DNA from: Strigamia acuminata
Lineage: Eukaryota > Arthropoda > Chilopoda > Geophilomorpha > Linotaeniidae
Length of the DNA stretch: 64,000 nt
Assembly (NCBI GenBank): GCA_949358305.1
Contig: OX442324.1
Coordinates: 7,723,601-7,787,600, forward strand
Direction of reading: 5' to 3'
The translations under genes were made by a program, and so were the position numbers. Shown piece after piece: positions 21,092 to 32,147 of this stretch. The notes beneath the pieces are model-generated. The model ran no database searches. It had not been told where the DNA came from and saw only the letters and a program-made list of their open reading frames with translations. Position 1 is the first letter of the stretch. Each line of letters starts with the position of its first letter.

Positions 21092-21942
21092 AATGACGTG
21101 AAGACGGCGAAATAATTCGTAATGAAGCACAATGGACTAGGAATGGTACGTTTGAAGCACACAATGATTCCGGAGCACAACACTTCACAATCCCACGTGG
21201 TTCTAAGCGGATAACCAGAAGGGGAGTCAATTCTAAGATTGACTGACAACCTGTGATTAGTGTCCCCCTAGCGTCCTTTGCGACCACCTGGGGTCTCGGG
21301 AATGCTAGGTGGCGCAGGGCTCAGCCTAATCACAGAATACAATGACACTTGCCCGGATTCGGGCGTAGGGTGCCAAGGATTCTAATAAACCCACTCCAAA
21401 ATCCCCCTTAATGCTAACAATAATTAAATCGACAAGAAGGCGAAATAGATGAGTCAATTGCGGTTGCAATTCACGTGCAAATGAAGGCACGGCGCAGCTT
21501 TCTCGAAAAGCTGGTGAAAACGCTGATTCGAACGTTAATGCTCGAATCCTTCTCGAAAAATTCGAGGCTCTTCTTCCTCTTGCTAAGATCGGCGTATAAC
21601 GACCGTTCACCGGGGAACTAAGCCGCGAATAACTTGTATTCGATTCTAGTGGTAACTGCCGCAACTCGCTAAGCAGTGACGAGAATCGCATTTGACGTGA
21701 AATCTGAAAATAAATAAATTTTCGTCGCGGAATTTGCGAAACCCGCACAATTCCGGACTAAAACAGGTTAACAATGATGCTATGCACGACGTTCGACGCT
21801 TGGAACGTCGGTGATACGTCGGCGAACGCGAATCGAGACGGAAATCGACGATAGCTGAAAATAGACAAATTTCGGCGCAAAAATCGCGAATTTCGCGAAA
21901 ATTACGTCGTATATTAGACAAATAATGGCCGGTTTAGGTGGC
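21092..21942 (-). other. Element C leader
   Basis: About 850 bp between primer site and gag on the minus strand. It contains degenerate units built on CGCGAAATTCGCGATTT (about 21700-21910), short open frames without support, and the conserved stem-loop at 21284-21312. Similar leaders occur in B and F. Confidence 0.65.
21284..21312 (-). promoter_or_regulatory. Conserved leader stem-loop, element C
   Basis: Minus strand: CCACCT, a 17-nt loop containing TCCCGAGACCCC, then AGGTGG. The same stem and loop pattern occur in B, F and J, here about 190-220 nt upstream of gag. Role unknown; packaging, dimerisation or translation control would fit its place. Confidence 0.6.
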
Positions 21943-21960
21943 AACCATCCTCTGCTACCA
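21943..21960 (-). other. Element C primer-binding site, initiator tRNA-Met
   Basis: Minus TGGTAGCAGAGGATGGTT, 2 nt from the LTR. This 18-mer is complementary to the 3' end of metazoan initiator tRNA-Met as I know it (AACCATCCTCTGCTACCA). Confidence 0.85.
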
Positions 21961-21962
21961 CT

Positions 21963-22437
21963 TGTAGCAGAGGAGGAGGCGCTTGGCGGTCTGTACGACC
22001 GTGTGGAAGCGTGAATAACGCGAATGCGCGGCCAAAATGACGGGCGCGCGATGTTGCCGCTAATGGCGAGCAGAAAAGAGCTGCCGCACGTGGAAAACGT
22101 GCTTATCTGCAGCTAAACAACAACTAGGCAGTGTAAAAATAACATATATTTAATAAATAAAAGCAAAACTTACAATGTGAATCCATTTGGATGAAAAGCA
22201 ATGATAAAGCACTGCATACGTGCAGGCTGACATCTTGGATTTGTGTAAAAGTACAAGTGACACCATCTGGTGTGGGAAAAGGTAAACTTATATAATACTA
22301 AGCTGCGGGCAGCATTATGCCCAATGCTAAATAATCAATTAAAGACTAAATAAATATAGGAAGCAGCTTGATGCTGGGAAAAATACTAATAATATCCGTG
22401 ATGACTACGGAGGACTATTTGGGATCGGAAAACAACA
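21963..22437 (-). repeat. Element C 5' LTR
   Basis: 475 bp on the minus strand from TGTTGTTTTCC (22437) to CCTCTGCTACA (21963). The end copies the tRNA-iMet 3' end. No second copy is in the window, so the outer boundary is set by the TG start and by resumption of B leader at 22438. Confidence 0.7.
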
Positions 22438-23412
22438 GTTCACACAATGTCGTGGCACTTATCACAAAATCACCTCCCTCGTGGTTCAAAGCGGATATCA
22501 CCAGAAGGGAAACCAATGCTACAATTGGTTGAGAACCTAAAGCAAGTGTCCCCCTAGCTTCCTTTATAGCCACCTGGGGCTGCGGGAGTGCTAGGTGGCG
22601 CAGGGCTCAGCCTTGCTTTAGAATACAAACACCGCTTGGACAGACTTGTCCGTAGGGCAGTGTCGATACTAAAGGATCCCTTCCAAAATACCCACTTAAA
22701 ACTAACAATTTAAATACGACAAGAAGGAGAAATAGATGAATCTCCCGTGGAAGGTCACACGGGCTCGCGGCAAAGCACGAGACGGGTTTTCTCGAAAAAC
22801 CCGCTAGAAAAGCGCAATTCGGCTTCGATAAACCGAATTCTTCTCGATTTAACGAGGCTCTTCGTGAAAAATACACAAATCGTCGTAATAATTCAAAAAT
22901 CGGCGATACTACATGCACGCCGGGGTGCATGAAGCGAGAATCGTCTTGTTTCTCGTTGTGTAACGTCTCGTCGACGTAGTTGAAAGAGAAAATCGTCGAA
23001 AATCTGAAAAATACAAAAATTCGCCTCGAAATTTGCGTGACCGCACAATTTTGGACGAAATTAACTGGAGAATCTCGTGGAGTGTAGCACAAGCTACTTA
23101 GGAACGTCGTTGGCACGTTGACAACGTTTAAACTGCAGAAATCCAGCTCGAAAATGATGAAAAACTTGAAAATATTAATTCGCCGCAAAATTCGCGAAAT
23201 TCGCGGAATTTTCGGCAATAATTAACGTAAATAATCGGTGTACAACGTCGTCGGAACGTTGTAGCAATCCAGGGTTGATCTCGAGGCGTGAAATGTCTCG
23301 AAAAAGGCGAAAATAGGCGCGAATACCTGGAAATACAAAAATTGTCGCGAAAATCGCGAAAAAACGCGAATTTTCGACAGCGGTTAGTGGAAATAAAGCG
23401 TGCAGAGGATAT
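22438..23412 (-). other. Element B leader, main part
   Basis: Untranslated leader of B on the minus strand. It is built of degenerate units of roughly 130-150 bp carrying AATTCGCGAAATTCGCGG and a CAACGTCG block. A 96-codon frame starts at the ATG inside the primer site (23418) and is open to 23128. The conserved stem-loop lies at 22570-22598, in the part nearest gag. Confidence 0.65.
22570..22598 (-). promoter_or_regulatory. Conserved leader stem-loop, element B
   Basis: Minus strand: CCACCT, 17-nt loop with TCCCGCAGCCCC, AGGTGG, followed by a conserved TAGGGGGACACT. Same design as in C, F and J. Confidence 0.6.
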
Positions 23413-23430
23413 AACCATCCTCTGCTACCA
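23413..23430 (-). other. Element B primer-binding site, initiator tRNA-Met
   Basis: Minus TGGTAGCAGAGGATGGTT, identical to the C and F sites, 2 nt from the LTR end at 23433. Confidence 0.85.
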
Positions 23431-23432
23431 AT

Positions 23433-23792
23433 TGTAGGTCGGTAGCAGAGGAAAACGACCAAATGGAGCCGAAATATCGGGCGAAACGTGGCCGAAATGT
23501 TTGCCAATGCGTCGCACTACTCGTGCAAACGTGTGGGCGACGTCGAGGACGAAAAGTAAACAAAACGGCCGCGATATTCGCTTATATGCCGTGGGAAATA
23601 AAGCAGGAATGCTTAAAAGCATAAAATAAGTTTAATATAACGAAAATACTCACAAATGTAGAGTTTACAGAGTGGAAATGGATGGGCGAGAGCCAAAACG
23701 ATGGTCGCCGCCATCTTGGAAGGTGATTGTGATTACAATAACGACACCTGGTGTCGTGATAACGAATTACATAATCAAATAAAGCTTGAATT
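23433..23792 (-). repeat. Element B 5' LTR, inner part
   Basis: 360 bp matching 5285-5644, cut by E. The E target duplication GAATT is 23788-23792. Three differences from the 3' LTR were noticed in this part. Confidence 0.92.
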
Positions 23793-24099
23793 TGTTAGTT
23801 TAGTAGAGTCACAGTGAGTGGACATGAAATGAGAAAACCATCTTTGTGGCAGGAAACAGGTTGAGAAGCAACCAAGCCATTTAATAACTGAGAAAACAAG
23901 AGAAGGAAAGTGGCACCCTCTCTGTACAAATTAAGTAAACATAAAAAAGCATAGCCTATAGGCAGAGAGGTGCATTAAAGTTAAATACAATAACATGCAA
24001 TAAAGGTAAATAACAATATGACACTTATAACATTATACATTTAAATATCAAATGAATAAATAAACAATATACAATGTATACACATGTCTAAGATTAACA
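23793..24099 (-). repeat. Element E 3' LTR and polypurine tract
   Basis: 307 bp; minus start TGTTAATCTTAGAC at 24099, end CTAAACTAACA at 23793. The minus polypurine tract ATGAGGGGGCCGCT is just right of it (about 24113-24100). It pairs with 59312-59618. Confidence 0.92.
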
Positions 24100-24137
24100 A
24101 GCGGCCCCCTCATATTGTTAAAGAAAGGAGAAAAATA

Positions 24138-26726
24138 TCAATTCTTACTAATGCACATATACCTCACACAAAAACGTAATAAATCAGATCTATCTATGGC
24201 TTTAGTCATAACATCGGCCGGGTTTTCATGGGTATCGACGTATTTAATGCAAATGGTTTCATCCTTCACAAGAGCACGCACAAAATGATATTTAATGTCT
24301 ATATGTTTTGTGCGGCGGTTCTCGATACAAGATTTTGTGAAGTCGATCGTCGAAGTGTTATCACAAAACACCGTGGATGAATTCACATTGCTTTCAGACG
24401 GTAAGACTTCTCGGAGTACACGTTGTAGCCAAATGAAGTCTTTAACTGTCTCTGCAAGTGCTGCATACTCCGACTCCATCGTAGACAAGGCGACAGATTT
24501 CTGCTTGAAAGCTCGCCACGATATGATAGAATTCCCCAAAGTGATGACTGTCCCTCCAATGGAAACTCGATCATCTCGGTTGTTGGCGTAGTCGGCATCT
24601 GCGTAGGCACACAAAAGAGGTTGACTATCTTGTGTCAGAACAAGATTATAATGCTTGGTGTATCTGACATAGGCTAATAAGTCCAATAGAACTTTCCAGT
24701 GTGCCATACCAGGATTTGCTTGGAACTGGCTGATAACGTTCACAGCATAAGCAATGTCTGGCCTAGTGCGTGAGGCTAAGAAGGAGAGGGATCCAAGCAA
24801 GCTGCGAAATGGGATTCCTTTCATTTCCTCAACTTCAAAAAGTGTTTGTGGACAGTCTCTCTTGGTGAGTACAGTTGACTTAACAATAGGAGATGTCCGA
24901 AAAGATGTACCAAAGGAGTTGAACTGAGTCAGTATCTTGGTGATGAGTGCACGTTGGTGGATCTGAATGCCAACTTTTCCAAAGAACTCAAATTGGATGC
25001 CAAGCAGTTTTCGAGTTTCACCCAAAATTACTAAGTCAAAATGTTTCTGTATAAGGGAGATGGCATCCATAGCGCACCTTAAAGTCCTTCCGAAGATAAC
25101 CATGTCATCAACGTAGACGATAATGATGACATCATTGCCCAACTTGTACACGCAATTACACCAATCTAATCCCACAAAGCCGAGTTTTCGAAGAACCTGG
25201 TCCAGCTCAGAATTCCATTCACGACCAGACTGGTGGAGTCCGTAGATGGCTTTAATCAGTCTGCAGAGAAGGTGTTCCTGACCGGCTTTTATATAGCCTT
25301 GTGGTTGGGTCATAAAGATAGTCTCACAAAGATTAGCGTAAAGGTATGCGCATTTCACGTCAATCTGCACATGTGCCCAGCCCAACATCCCAACGAGGAG
25401 CGTAAAGAGGAATCGCACAATGGAAAAATCAACCACCGGTGAGAAAACCTCATCATAGGTGTCACCGTAAACTTGAGTAAATCCACGAGCCACTAATCGA
25501 GCCTTGTAACGTGTGGTGATCCCATCTGCATGATCTTTAATGGTGTAGACCCACCGACAGGTCACAGGCTTAATATGACTAGGCGGAGGTTCACAGAGTT
25601 CCCATACTCCTCGGTCAGTCATGGTGCCGATCTCATCGTCCATGGCTTCATCCCAGTGTTCCTTTTGAGGAGAACGTTGTGTATCATTAAAGTTGTTAGG
25701 AATAATGATCTCAGTATTATTAATTTCTTCGTCCTCAATCATTTGGAGCAGGTGGTCAGTATCATCATCCAACCTAGCGGTTTCAGTTGGTTCTTCGGGC
25801 GTGACAAACACAGCGGTATCTCTGGAGAAGGGCAGGTTGTGCTGTGCGCAATATCGTTCTATCTCCGGTATGGAGCGTAGTTTTGGTTTGCTCTGTCCTT
25901 GGATAGTGTATTGGTAATCAACCTGTTTGGTGCCTGGCCTGGATTTGGCGAGACATTCCCATACGCAAGGCTTTAGAGTTGGAACTTGTGGAAAAGCCAA
26001 GGTAGGCAGCAACGGTGCAGGGATTACAGTAGGTATCGGAACCTTTACTTCGGCCTGAATAGTTGGTATCGGAACCTTTACTTCGGCCTGGATGGTTGGT
26101 ATCGGAACCTTTACTTCGGCCTGGATGGTTGGTATCGGAACCTTTACTTCGGCCTGGATGGTTGGTGCTGCCGGATGGTCATTCATTTCGGTCACCTCAT
26201 CCTGAATGGTGGTATAATTTGGGCCCAGCTCGCGATTCATTGCTAACTGTCCCTCGATAAACTTAACATCGCTAGATTGTAAGATCCGGGATAATTCGGG
26301 TACCCAGATACGGTATCCTCTAGTATTGGTAGGATATCCGAGCATTATGCCTCTGTATGCCTTATTGTCCAACTTGGTTCGAACTGCATTCCGAACATAG
26401 CACAAACATCCGAATTTTCTAAGATGTCCAATGGCGGGCTTCCGACCATACATGAGCTCAAGTGGCGTCTTCGTATTTCGGTTCTTGATCACACGGTTTC
26501 TAATGTAGTTAAAAGTCATAAGGGCTTCTGCCCAAAACCTATGTTCGAGTTTGGCATCGTTAAGTAGCGCTCGAACTCCATCCATTAGGGTTTGGTTAAT
26601 TCGTTCCGCGACGCCATTTTGTTCTGGCGTGTACGGATTTGTTCGTTCATGTCCAATTCCGACACTTTCCAAATAGTCGGAGAATTTCCCGGAACAGAAC
26701 TCCATACCGTTGTCAGTCCTAATAGT
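24138..26726 (-). pseudogene. gag-pol: Element E integrase core to RNase H
   Basis: Minus-strand 3' part of E gag-pol, about 860 codons without a stop. From 26726: integrase second Asp (TDNGMEF), EQNGVAERIN, linker with four tandem copies of PTIQAEVKVPI, RT with CRWVYTIKD, RARGF-type block and YVDDMVIFG, RNase H with YADADYAN, SKSCIENRRTKHIDIKYHF near the end. It is closest to G within the window. G is inserted just upstream of the second catalytic Asp, and the upstream half (42038-43809) has stops, so the element is dead although this half is open. Confidence 0.92.
26030..26170 (-). repeat. 36-bp minisatellite in E linker
   Basis: Four in-frame tandem copies encoding the 12-residue unit IQAEVKVPIPT plus flanks, between integrase and RT. 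The copies are nearly identical in DNA. It lies in a linker that varies in length among copia proteins. Confidence 0.9.
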
Positions 26727-27049
26727 TGTTAAGTTACATTGTATTATTCTAACCTATCTTATGTCGTATCCTCAATTTATGCAGTCATTTATCGTGTATA
26801 TGTGTTTATTAACATTGAGTATTATCTGCACGAATGTCGGCAGCTTTGATCATGTATTGTTTATGCATTTCGCCCATAGGCGGCGATGTTTGTAAGTGTT
26901 GACCACCTGACAGGTGAATAAAGCAACTCATTCTGTTCTCAGTTTCCAACACATCAAGATGGCCTCTCAGTTTCTCCTTATTATAACTAATGTTATTCTC
27001 ACCACTGCTAAACTACACAATTAACTTGAGTTTAGATGACAATTCAACA
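26727..27049 (+). repeat. Element G 5' LTR
   Basis: 323 bp, TGTTAAGTTAC to ACAATTCAACA, same as 41710-42032. It has AATAAA (about 26918) and AAGATGGCC (26956-26964). Confidence 0.94.
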
Positions 27050-27050
27050 A

Positions 27051-27061
27051 GGTTATGGGCC
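27051..27061 (+). other. Element G primer-binding site, internal tRNA-iMet (copia type)
   Basis: GGTTATGGGCC, 1 nt after the LTR, matches the complement of the anticodon region of initiator tRNA-Met. Drosophila copia is known to prime from such an internal tRNA fragment. Confidence 0.8.
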
Positions 27062-27733
27062 TACAAGACCGTAGGAATAACAACCGGGATAATTTGGAGA
27101 GGATTGGAACCATTTGGAGGTCACTAAGAGTCAGCTTTTCTCCTCATCCAAAATGGCGGCGCCCATATGAGAAGTGACCAGCCTGTGTTCGTGCGAGGAA
27201 ATTCGACGTTTGGCGACAACAAGCAGTCATCAAGCAACACAAGGACAACGACGGGTTCGAGAAACTTTAAAACATTTTATTTAAACAATTTTCGTTTTCA
27301 TTTTGGGAAAGTTGTTCCCGTGTTGCGAGGCGCAATACGTGTCGTCGACGTGGCAACATTTTCGGCGGAAAGACGTCTGGAATACGACGGCGACTGTTCC
27401 AGCCAACCACACGTGAAGTGTGAGCAGGAAAACGTTGACGAAACGGCAAAACAACGGACAATTTAGTGAACAATTCGCGAGATTCGAAACGACTCAAAAC
27501 GAGCGGACGAGTTACGAGGAGAAAACAACATTTATGAACATTTCTCGTGCAATTTTTCGAATTTTATCATTTAATACTGTTACTAGCTTAGTATTGTGAT
27601 AGGATATTGTACTAACTTACTTATAAGAGCGTACTAACATCGCAACACTGCACCTTGTTGCGATTATCAGTAAGGAAAGTGGTTTTGAATTTTCAAAGTG
27701 TGTGATTTTACAACAAGCTCAAATCAAAACACG
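27062..27733 (+). other. Element G leader
   Basis: About 670 bp without a supported gene. It has AAAATGGCGGCGCC at about 27152-27165, a YY1/Pho-like site. Short open frames on both strands are not supported. Confidence 0.6.
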
Positions 27734-30700
27734 ATGGAGACAGACAAATTGGAGAGAAAAATAACACTGCTCAATAGACTGAATTACGACAGTTGGAAGC
27801 AGCAAATCAAAGTTCTCCTCATGCATCACGGCTGCTAGGGATTTACAGACGGAACTGAAGAGGCGTTGGCACCCGGAGCGTCCTGGCGTGATCGCTCGGA
27901 CTACAAGCTGCGAAAGGGACGAGCCTTTAGCCTCATCTACTACTCGATAGAAGAGCAGTACCACGAGCTTCTCAGCGGGGTCGAGGACGCCAAGAAAGCG
28001 TGGGACACGCTAAAAACGAACTTTGAACCGGTCTCGAGGGCGAGAATAATACGTCTTCTCGACGAATTCTTTAGTTTAAAATACGATCCGACGACGGAAA
28101 CAATTGGGATTTTCGCTGCAAAGATTAGGAATGCTGCGAAGAAGCTCGCGGACGTAAAACACAAACTAGAAGATTTATATCAAGCGTTTCAATTGATAAG
28201 ATATCTTCCGCAAGAATACCAGTCGATTGTTCAAACGATTTATAGGTGGGAGGACATTAATTTCACCTTGGAGAAGGTTGAGATCGAATTGGTCGCCGAG
28301 GAGGGCAGACTTGTGCAACAAAGGCGAGACACAGGCCAAGGACCCATCGTGGACGCGTTTAGCACAGGACCAAACTCGACAGGTGCTAAAAGTGGCGACA
28401 AATCTTCGAAATCACAGCAAAAGAACACTAATCAGAGCAACAAAGCGAATTACACTGGACAACGAGGAGGGAAATCAAATTGGCGAGGCGGCAGAAACAC
28501 GAGTTTCAGAGGAAACAGCACCGGGTCAACGGGACGGGGGCCGTGTTTCCGTTGCAACCAACACGGACATTGGGCCAAAGATTGCACGGCGCAATTACAA
28601 TTGGCACCAAATAGCAACATGAAATCGAACACTGTCGAGGAACTGGATACGAACATGTTGGACGTTAGTTTTCTCACCGAATTGAGCGACCAGGAAATGC
28701 TGCAGTGCAGTGAAGCAAGCAACTGCTGGATTTATGATACGGGAGCGACTGGACATTTCTGTAAAGACAGGAATCAATTTCACAACTTTAAAGAAATGAC
28801 CGGAACAATTAGTCAAGCTGACAAGAAAACACTCATCCAAATTCAAGGAGTGGGAGATGTGTGTATTATGTGTTTAGTTGGGACTGAAACAATTCCAATT
28901 ACACTTAAAAAGGTTTATTACGCGCCGGACGTACGTAGGAACTTGTTGTCCGGACCGTGTATTGATGAAGCACGATGCAGGGTCGCAGTTGGCGCGGGCT
29001 TGGTGAAAATATATGACCCGCAGTGGAAGAGACAATTGATGGAAGGCATCAAGAAGGACAGGCTATACTACATCAAGCTCAGCGACCAAAAACCCGACTT
29101 TGAGAAACTAAAGGCGAAGGAATTAAACAAAGCCAACGTAGGCGAACAGAAGAACGAGCAAAAACAACAAGAATTGCCACACACAAGCAGAACTAAGTCA
29201 AACCCAGAAGAGGTGAGGTTGTGGCACGAACGATTAGGACACATTCATTTTCCAAGTGTGCAGGGAATGAGTAGAAGCGAAGCTGTAATCGGATTGCCGT
29301 TATTGGATGTTCCTATCACACAATGTGATGTTTGCAGCTTGGCGAAAAAGAAAGCGGTTTCACACAAGTCCATACCGGGCATCAGGTCCAAGGAACCACT
29401 ACAGTTACTTCATATGGACGTGTGCGGAGCGTTTAACACGGAAACGCTATCAGGAAATCGATATTTTCTCACAATTACGGACGATTTTTCTCGTTATTCA
29501 ACCGTGTACCTCATGAAGAAAAAGGACGAGGTGTTTGAAATTTTCCAAAAACACGTTAAACGAATTGAGCGACTACTAGGCAAGTCGGTCTTAGCTATAC
29601 GGACGGATAATGGCATGGAGTTCTGCTCCAACAAGTTTGGAGAATACCTCGAGGGCCAAGGAATTACGCATGAAAGAACAAATGCGTACACACCTGTCCA
29701 AAATGGAGTTTCGGAAAGACTTAACCAAACTTTGGCGAATGGGATGCGAGCTCTCATTTATGATGCACAATTGGAACATCGATTTTGGGGCGAAGCCATC
29801 CTGACCTTTAACTATTTGAGAAACAGAATTGCGAAGCTCAACTCAGAAAAGACGCCGATGGAGCTTTATTATGGTCGGAAACCATCTTTGCGTCATTTAA
29901 GAAAATTCGGAAGTTTGTGCTTTGTGCAGAAAAAGGTCAGAGACGGAAAAATCGACAACAAAGGAATAAATGGGATTATGCTTGGCTACTCCAGAATCAC
30001 CAAAGGCTACAGAATTTGGTTGCCGGACTTTTCAAAAGTAATTGAGACAAATGACGTCAAGTTTGTAGAGAGCAGGCGCGGAGTTGAAGGCGTGCTGGGC
30101 CTTCCGGAAAAATACACAACCTATATTGACAACTTGGATGACAACCTAGATAATGATGCCGATCGTCAATATTATTCCGATGAGGACGTGAGACCACCGC
30201 TGGCTCCGCAACAACCGATTAAGGAGAAGAGAGAAGAAGAATTGCCTCAACTGAAGCTGAAATTCAGACTGCCTGGAGAAAAGCTTAAACCGAAACCTAA
30301 CGCGCCAGGAGCTGAAGCGGGGATAAGATTGCAGGGCATTCTACCACAACCTGGAATCGACATTGTGAACCCAATTCCAACAATACCCGCACTTGTTTGG
30401 AAAAAGACCGAAAAGATGAGGCCAACTGGACAAAAAGACATCGAGTATACGATCGAGGGTTATGACAAACCAAGGCTACGTTCAATACCCGAAGTCAAAC
30501 GTTATTGCGTGGATCACAATCTACGTGTCCCAGAGCACCTTTTCGAGGATAAAAGGAAGAGAAAGCCCACTGAATCCAATGTGACAACGGATGATATCAG
30601 TTTGGATGATCTAGATGAATTGACTCTCGATTTCGAGGCAAATCACCTCGAAGTTTTCATACCTGCACGTTTCGAGCAAATAGACAACCTGCCAGAGAAG

Positions 30701-32147
30701 GAAGAGTGGAGTCAAGCTATGTGCGAAGAGATCGACACAATGCATCAACGCGAAGTATGAGAATTGGTCCCACCGCCACCCGACACCAAACTGATAGGGT
30801 GCAAATGGATTTACACCGTAAAACAGGATGAGAAAGGAGAAATTGCAAGATACAAGGCAAGACTCGTGGCACAGGGTTTTTCCCAAGTCTACGGGGAGTC
30901 TTATGAAGAAACTTTCTCACCTGTAGTGGACTTTTCGATCGTGCGATTTATGTTCACTTTACTTGTTTGCATGTTGAAGTGGTCATACATCCAGGCTGAC
31001 GTCAAGTGTGCTTACTTATATGCAAAGCTACATAAGACGATTTATATGCGCCAACCCAAAGGATTCGTTTGCCCAGGAAAAGAAAATTACGTTTGCAAGT
31101 TACTTCGTGCAATTTATGGATTACATCAATCCGGAAGAGAATGGGGAATTGAACTCGAAGAAACTTTGCTGAAACTTGGTCTTCAACATGTAAACTGGTG
31201 TAACTGCGTATATAAATTCGGTGATGTCGCATATTTAATTGTATACGTGGACGATATCGTTGTTTTTGGCAAGCGATATGAAGATGCCATGGAGGTTCTC
31301 AACATGGTTAAGACACAGTTCGACCTCGTGATCTTAGGACGGACAAAGAAATTGTTGGGAGTGGAATTTTGCTCTTACCAACAGCTAATGATTCTACATC
31401 AGAAGTCTTATATCAAGAGAGTGCTGTTAAGATTCGACAGTCATCTGCAATCAGTCAAAATCAGATCACAACCAATAATGAAGTCCACCATCCTCACAAA
31501 GCAACAATGTCCGACCACAATTGAAGATTTCAAGATCATGGAACGAATTCCATATAGAAGTTTACTGGGTTCTCTAGCTTTCATAGCATCGAGAACAAGA
31601 CCCGATATCACGTACGCAGTCAACATATTGAGTCAGTTTCAATCCAACCCAGGATGGGATCACTGGCTTGTGTTACTTGATCTCCTCAGCTACTTGAGAA
31701 CCACAAAAGACTTTGGACTCATGTTATTTCCGAATAATCGAGTCGAAGTCATCGGCTACAGTGATTCAGACTACGCCAACAATCCAGATGACCGGATTTC
31801 TGTTGGCGGAACTCTTATAACTTTGGGCAACGCGCCCATCTTTTGGAGGACATTCAAGCAGCGTAATGTAACTTTATCGACCATGGAGGCGGAGTATGTA
31901 GCTCTCACAGAGACGGTGAAAGACTACATGTGGATAGTTCGAGTCTTGTACGAGATCGCACCTGACTTAGCAAGTAGATTTTACCACCACGTACTGTGCG
32001 ACAACATCTCTGCAGTCGACTTTACTAAGTCCAATATCGAAAATAGAAAGACGAAGCACATCGACGTACGATACCATTTTATACGAGAGTTGGTAAAAAG
32101 AGATGGTCTTCAAATAACACATGAAGGGACAAAGTCAAATTATGCTG
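27734..32147 (+). pseudogene. gag-pol: Element G gag-pol, main part, two stops then H
   Basis: ATG at 27734 (METDKLER). Gag, CCHC knuckle CFRCNQHGHWAKDC, protease DTGATGHF, GAG-pre-integrase WHERLGHIH with CDVCSLAKK, integrase MDVCG, TDNGMEF, VSERLNQT, RT with CKWIYTVK, RLVAQGF and YVDDIVVFG, RNase H with SDSDYANN and NRKTKHIDVRYHF. The frame is constant but a TAG at 27836-27838 (codon 35) and a TGA at 30758-30760 interrupt it; both sit where homologues have Trp, so each is a single G-to-A change from TGG. H then splits the last 30 codons. The domains are otherwise well kept. Confidence 0.93.

Larger units (their letters stand above)
18752..22437 (-). mobile_element. Element C, 3'-truncated copia in the B leader
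   Basis: Minus-strand copia close to B and F: 5' LTR (22437-21963), iMet primer site (21960-21943), leader, gag and the first half of pol. It stops inside the integrase C-terminal part, after VPYILW, and runs straight into B leader sequence. RT, RNase H and the 3' LTR are missing, so a target duplication cannot be tested. A deletion after insertion, or an aberrant insertion, would explain it. Confidence 0.75.

Noticed and set aside
23433-23792. Separate solo LTR distinct from B
   Set aside because: It pairs with 59619-59811, and the GACAG flanks match those at 5280-5284, so it is the split B 5' LTR.
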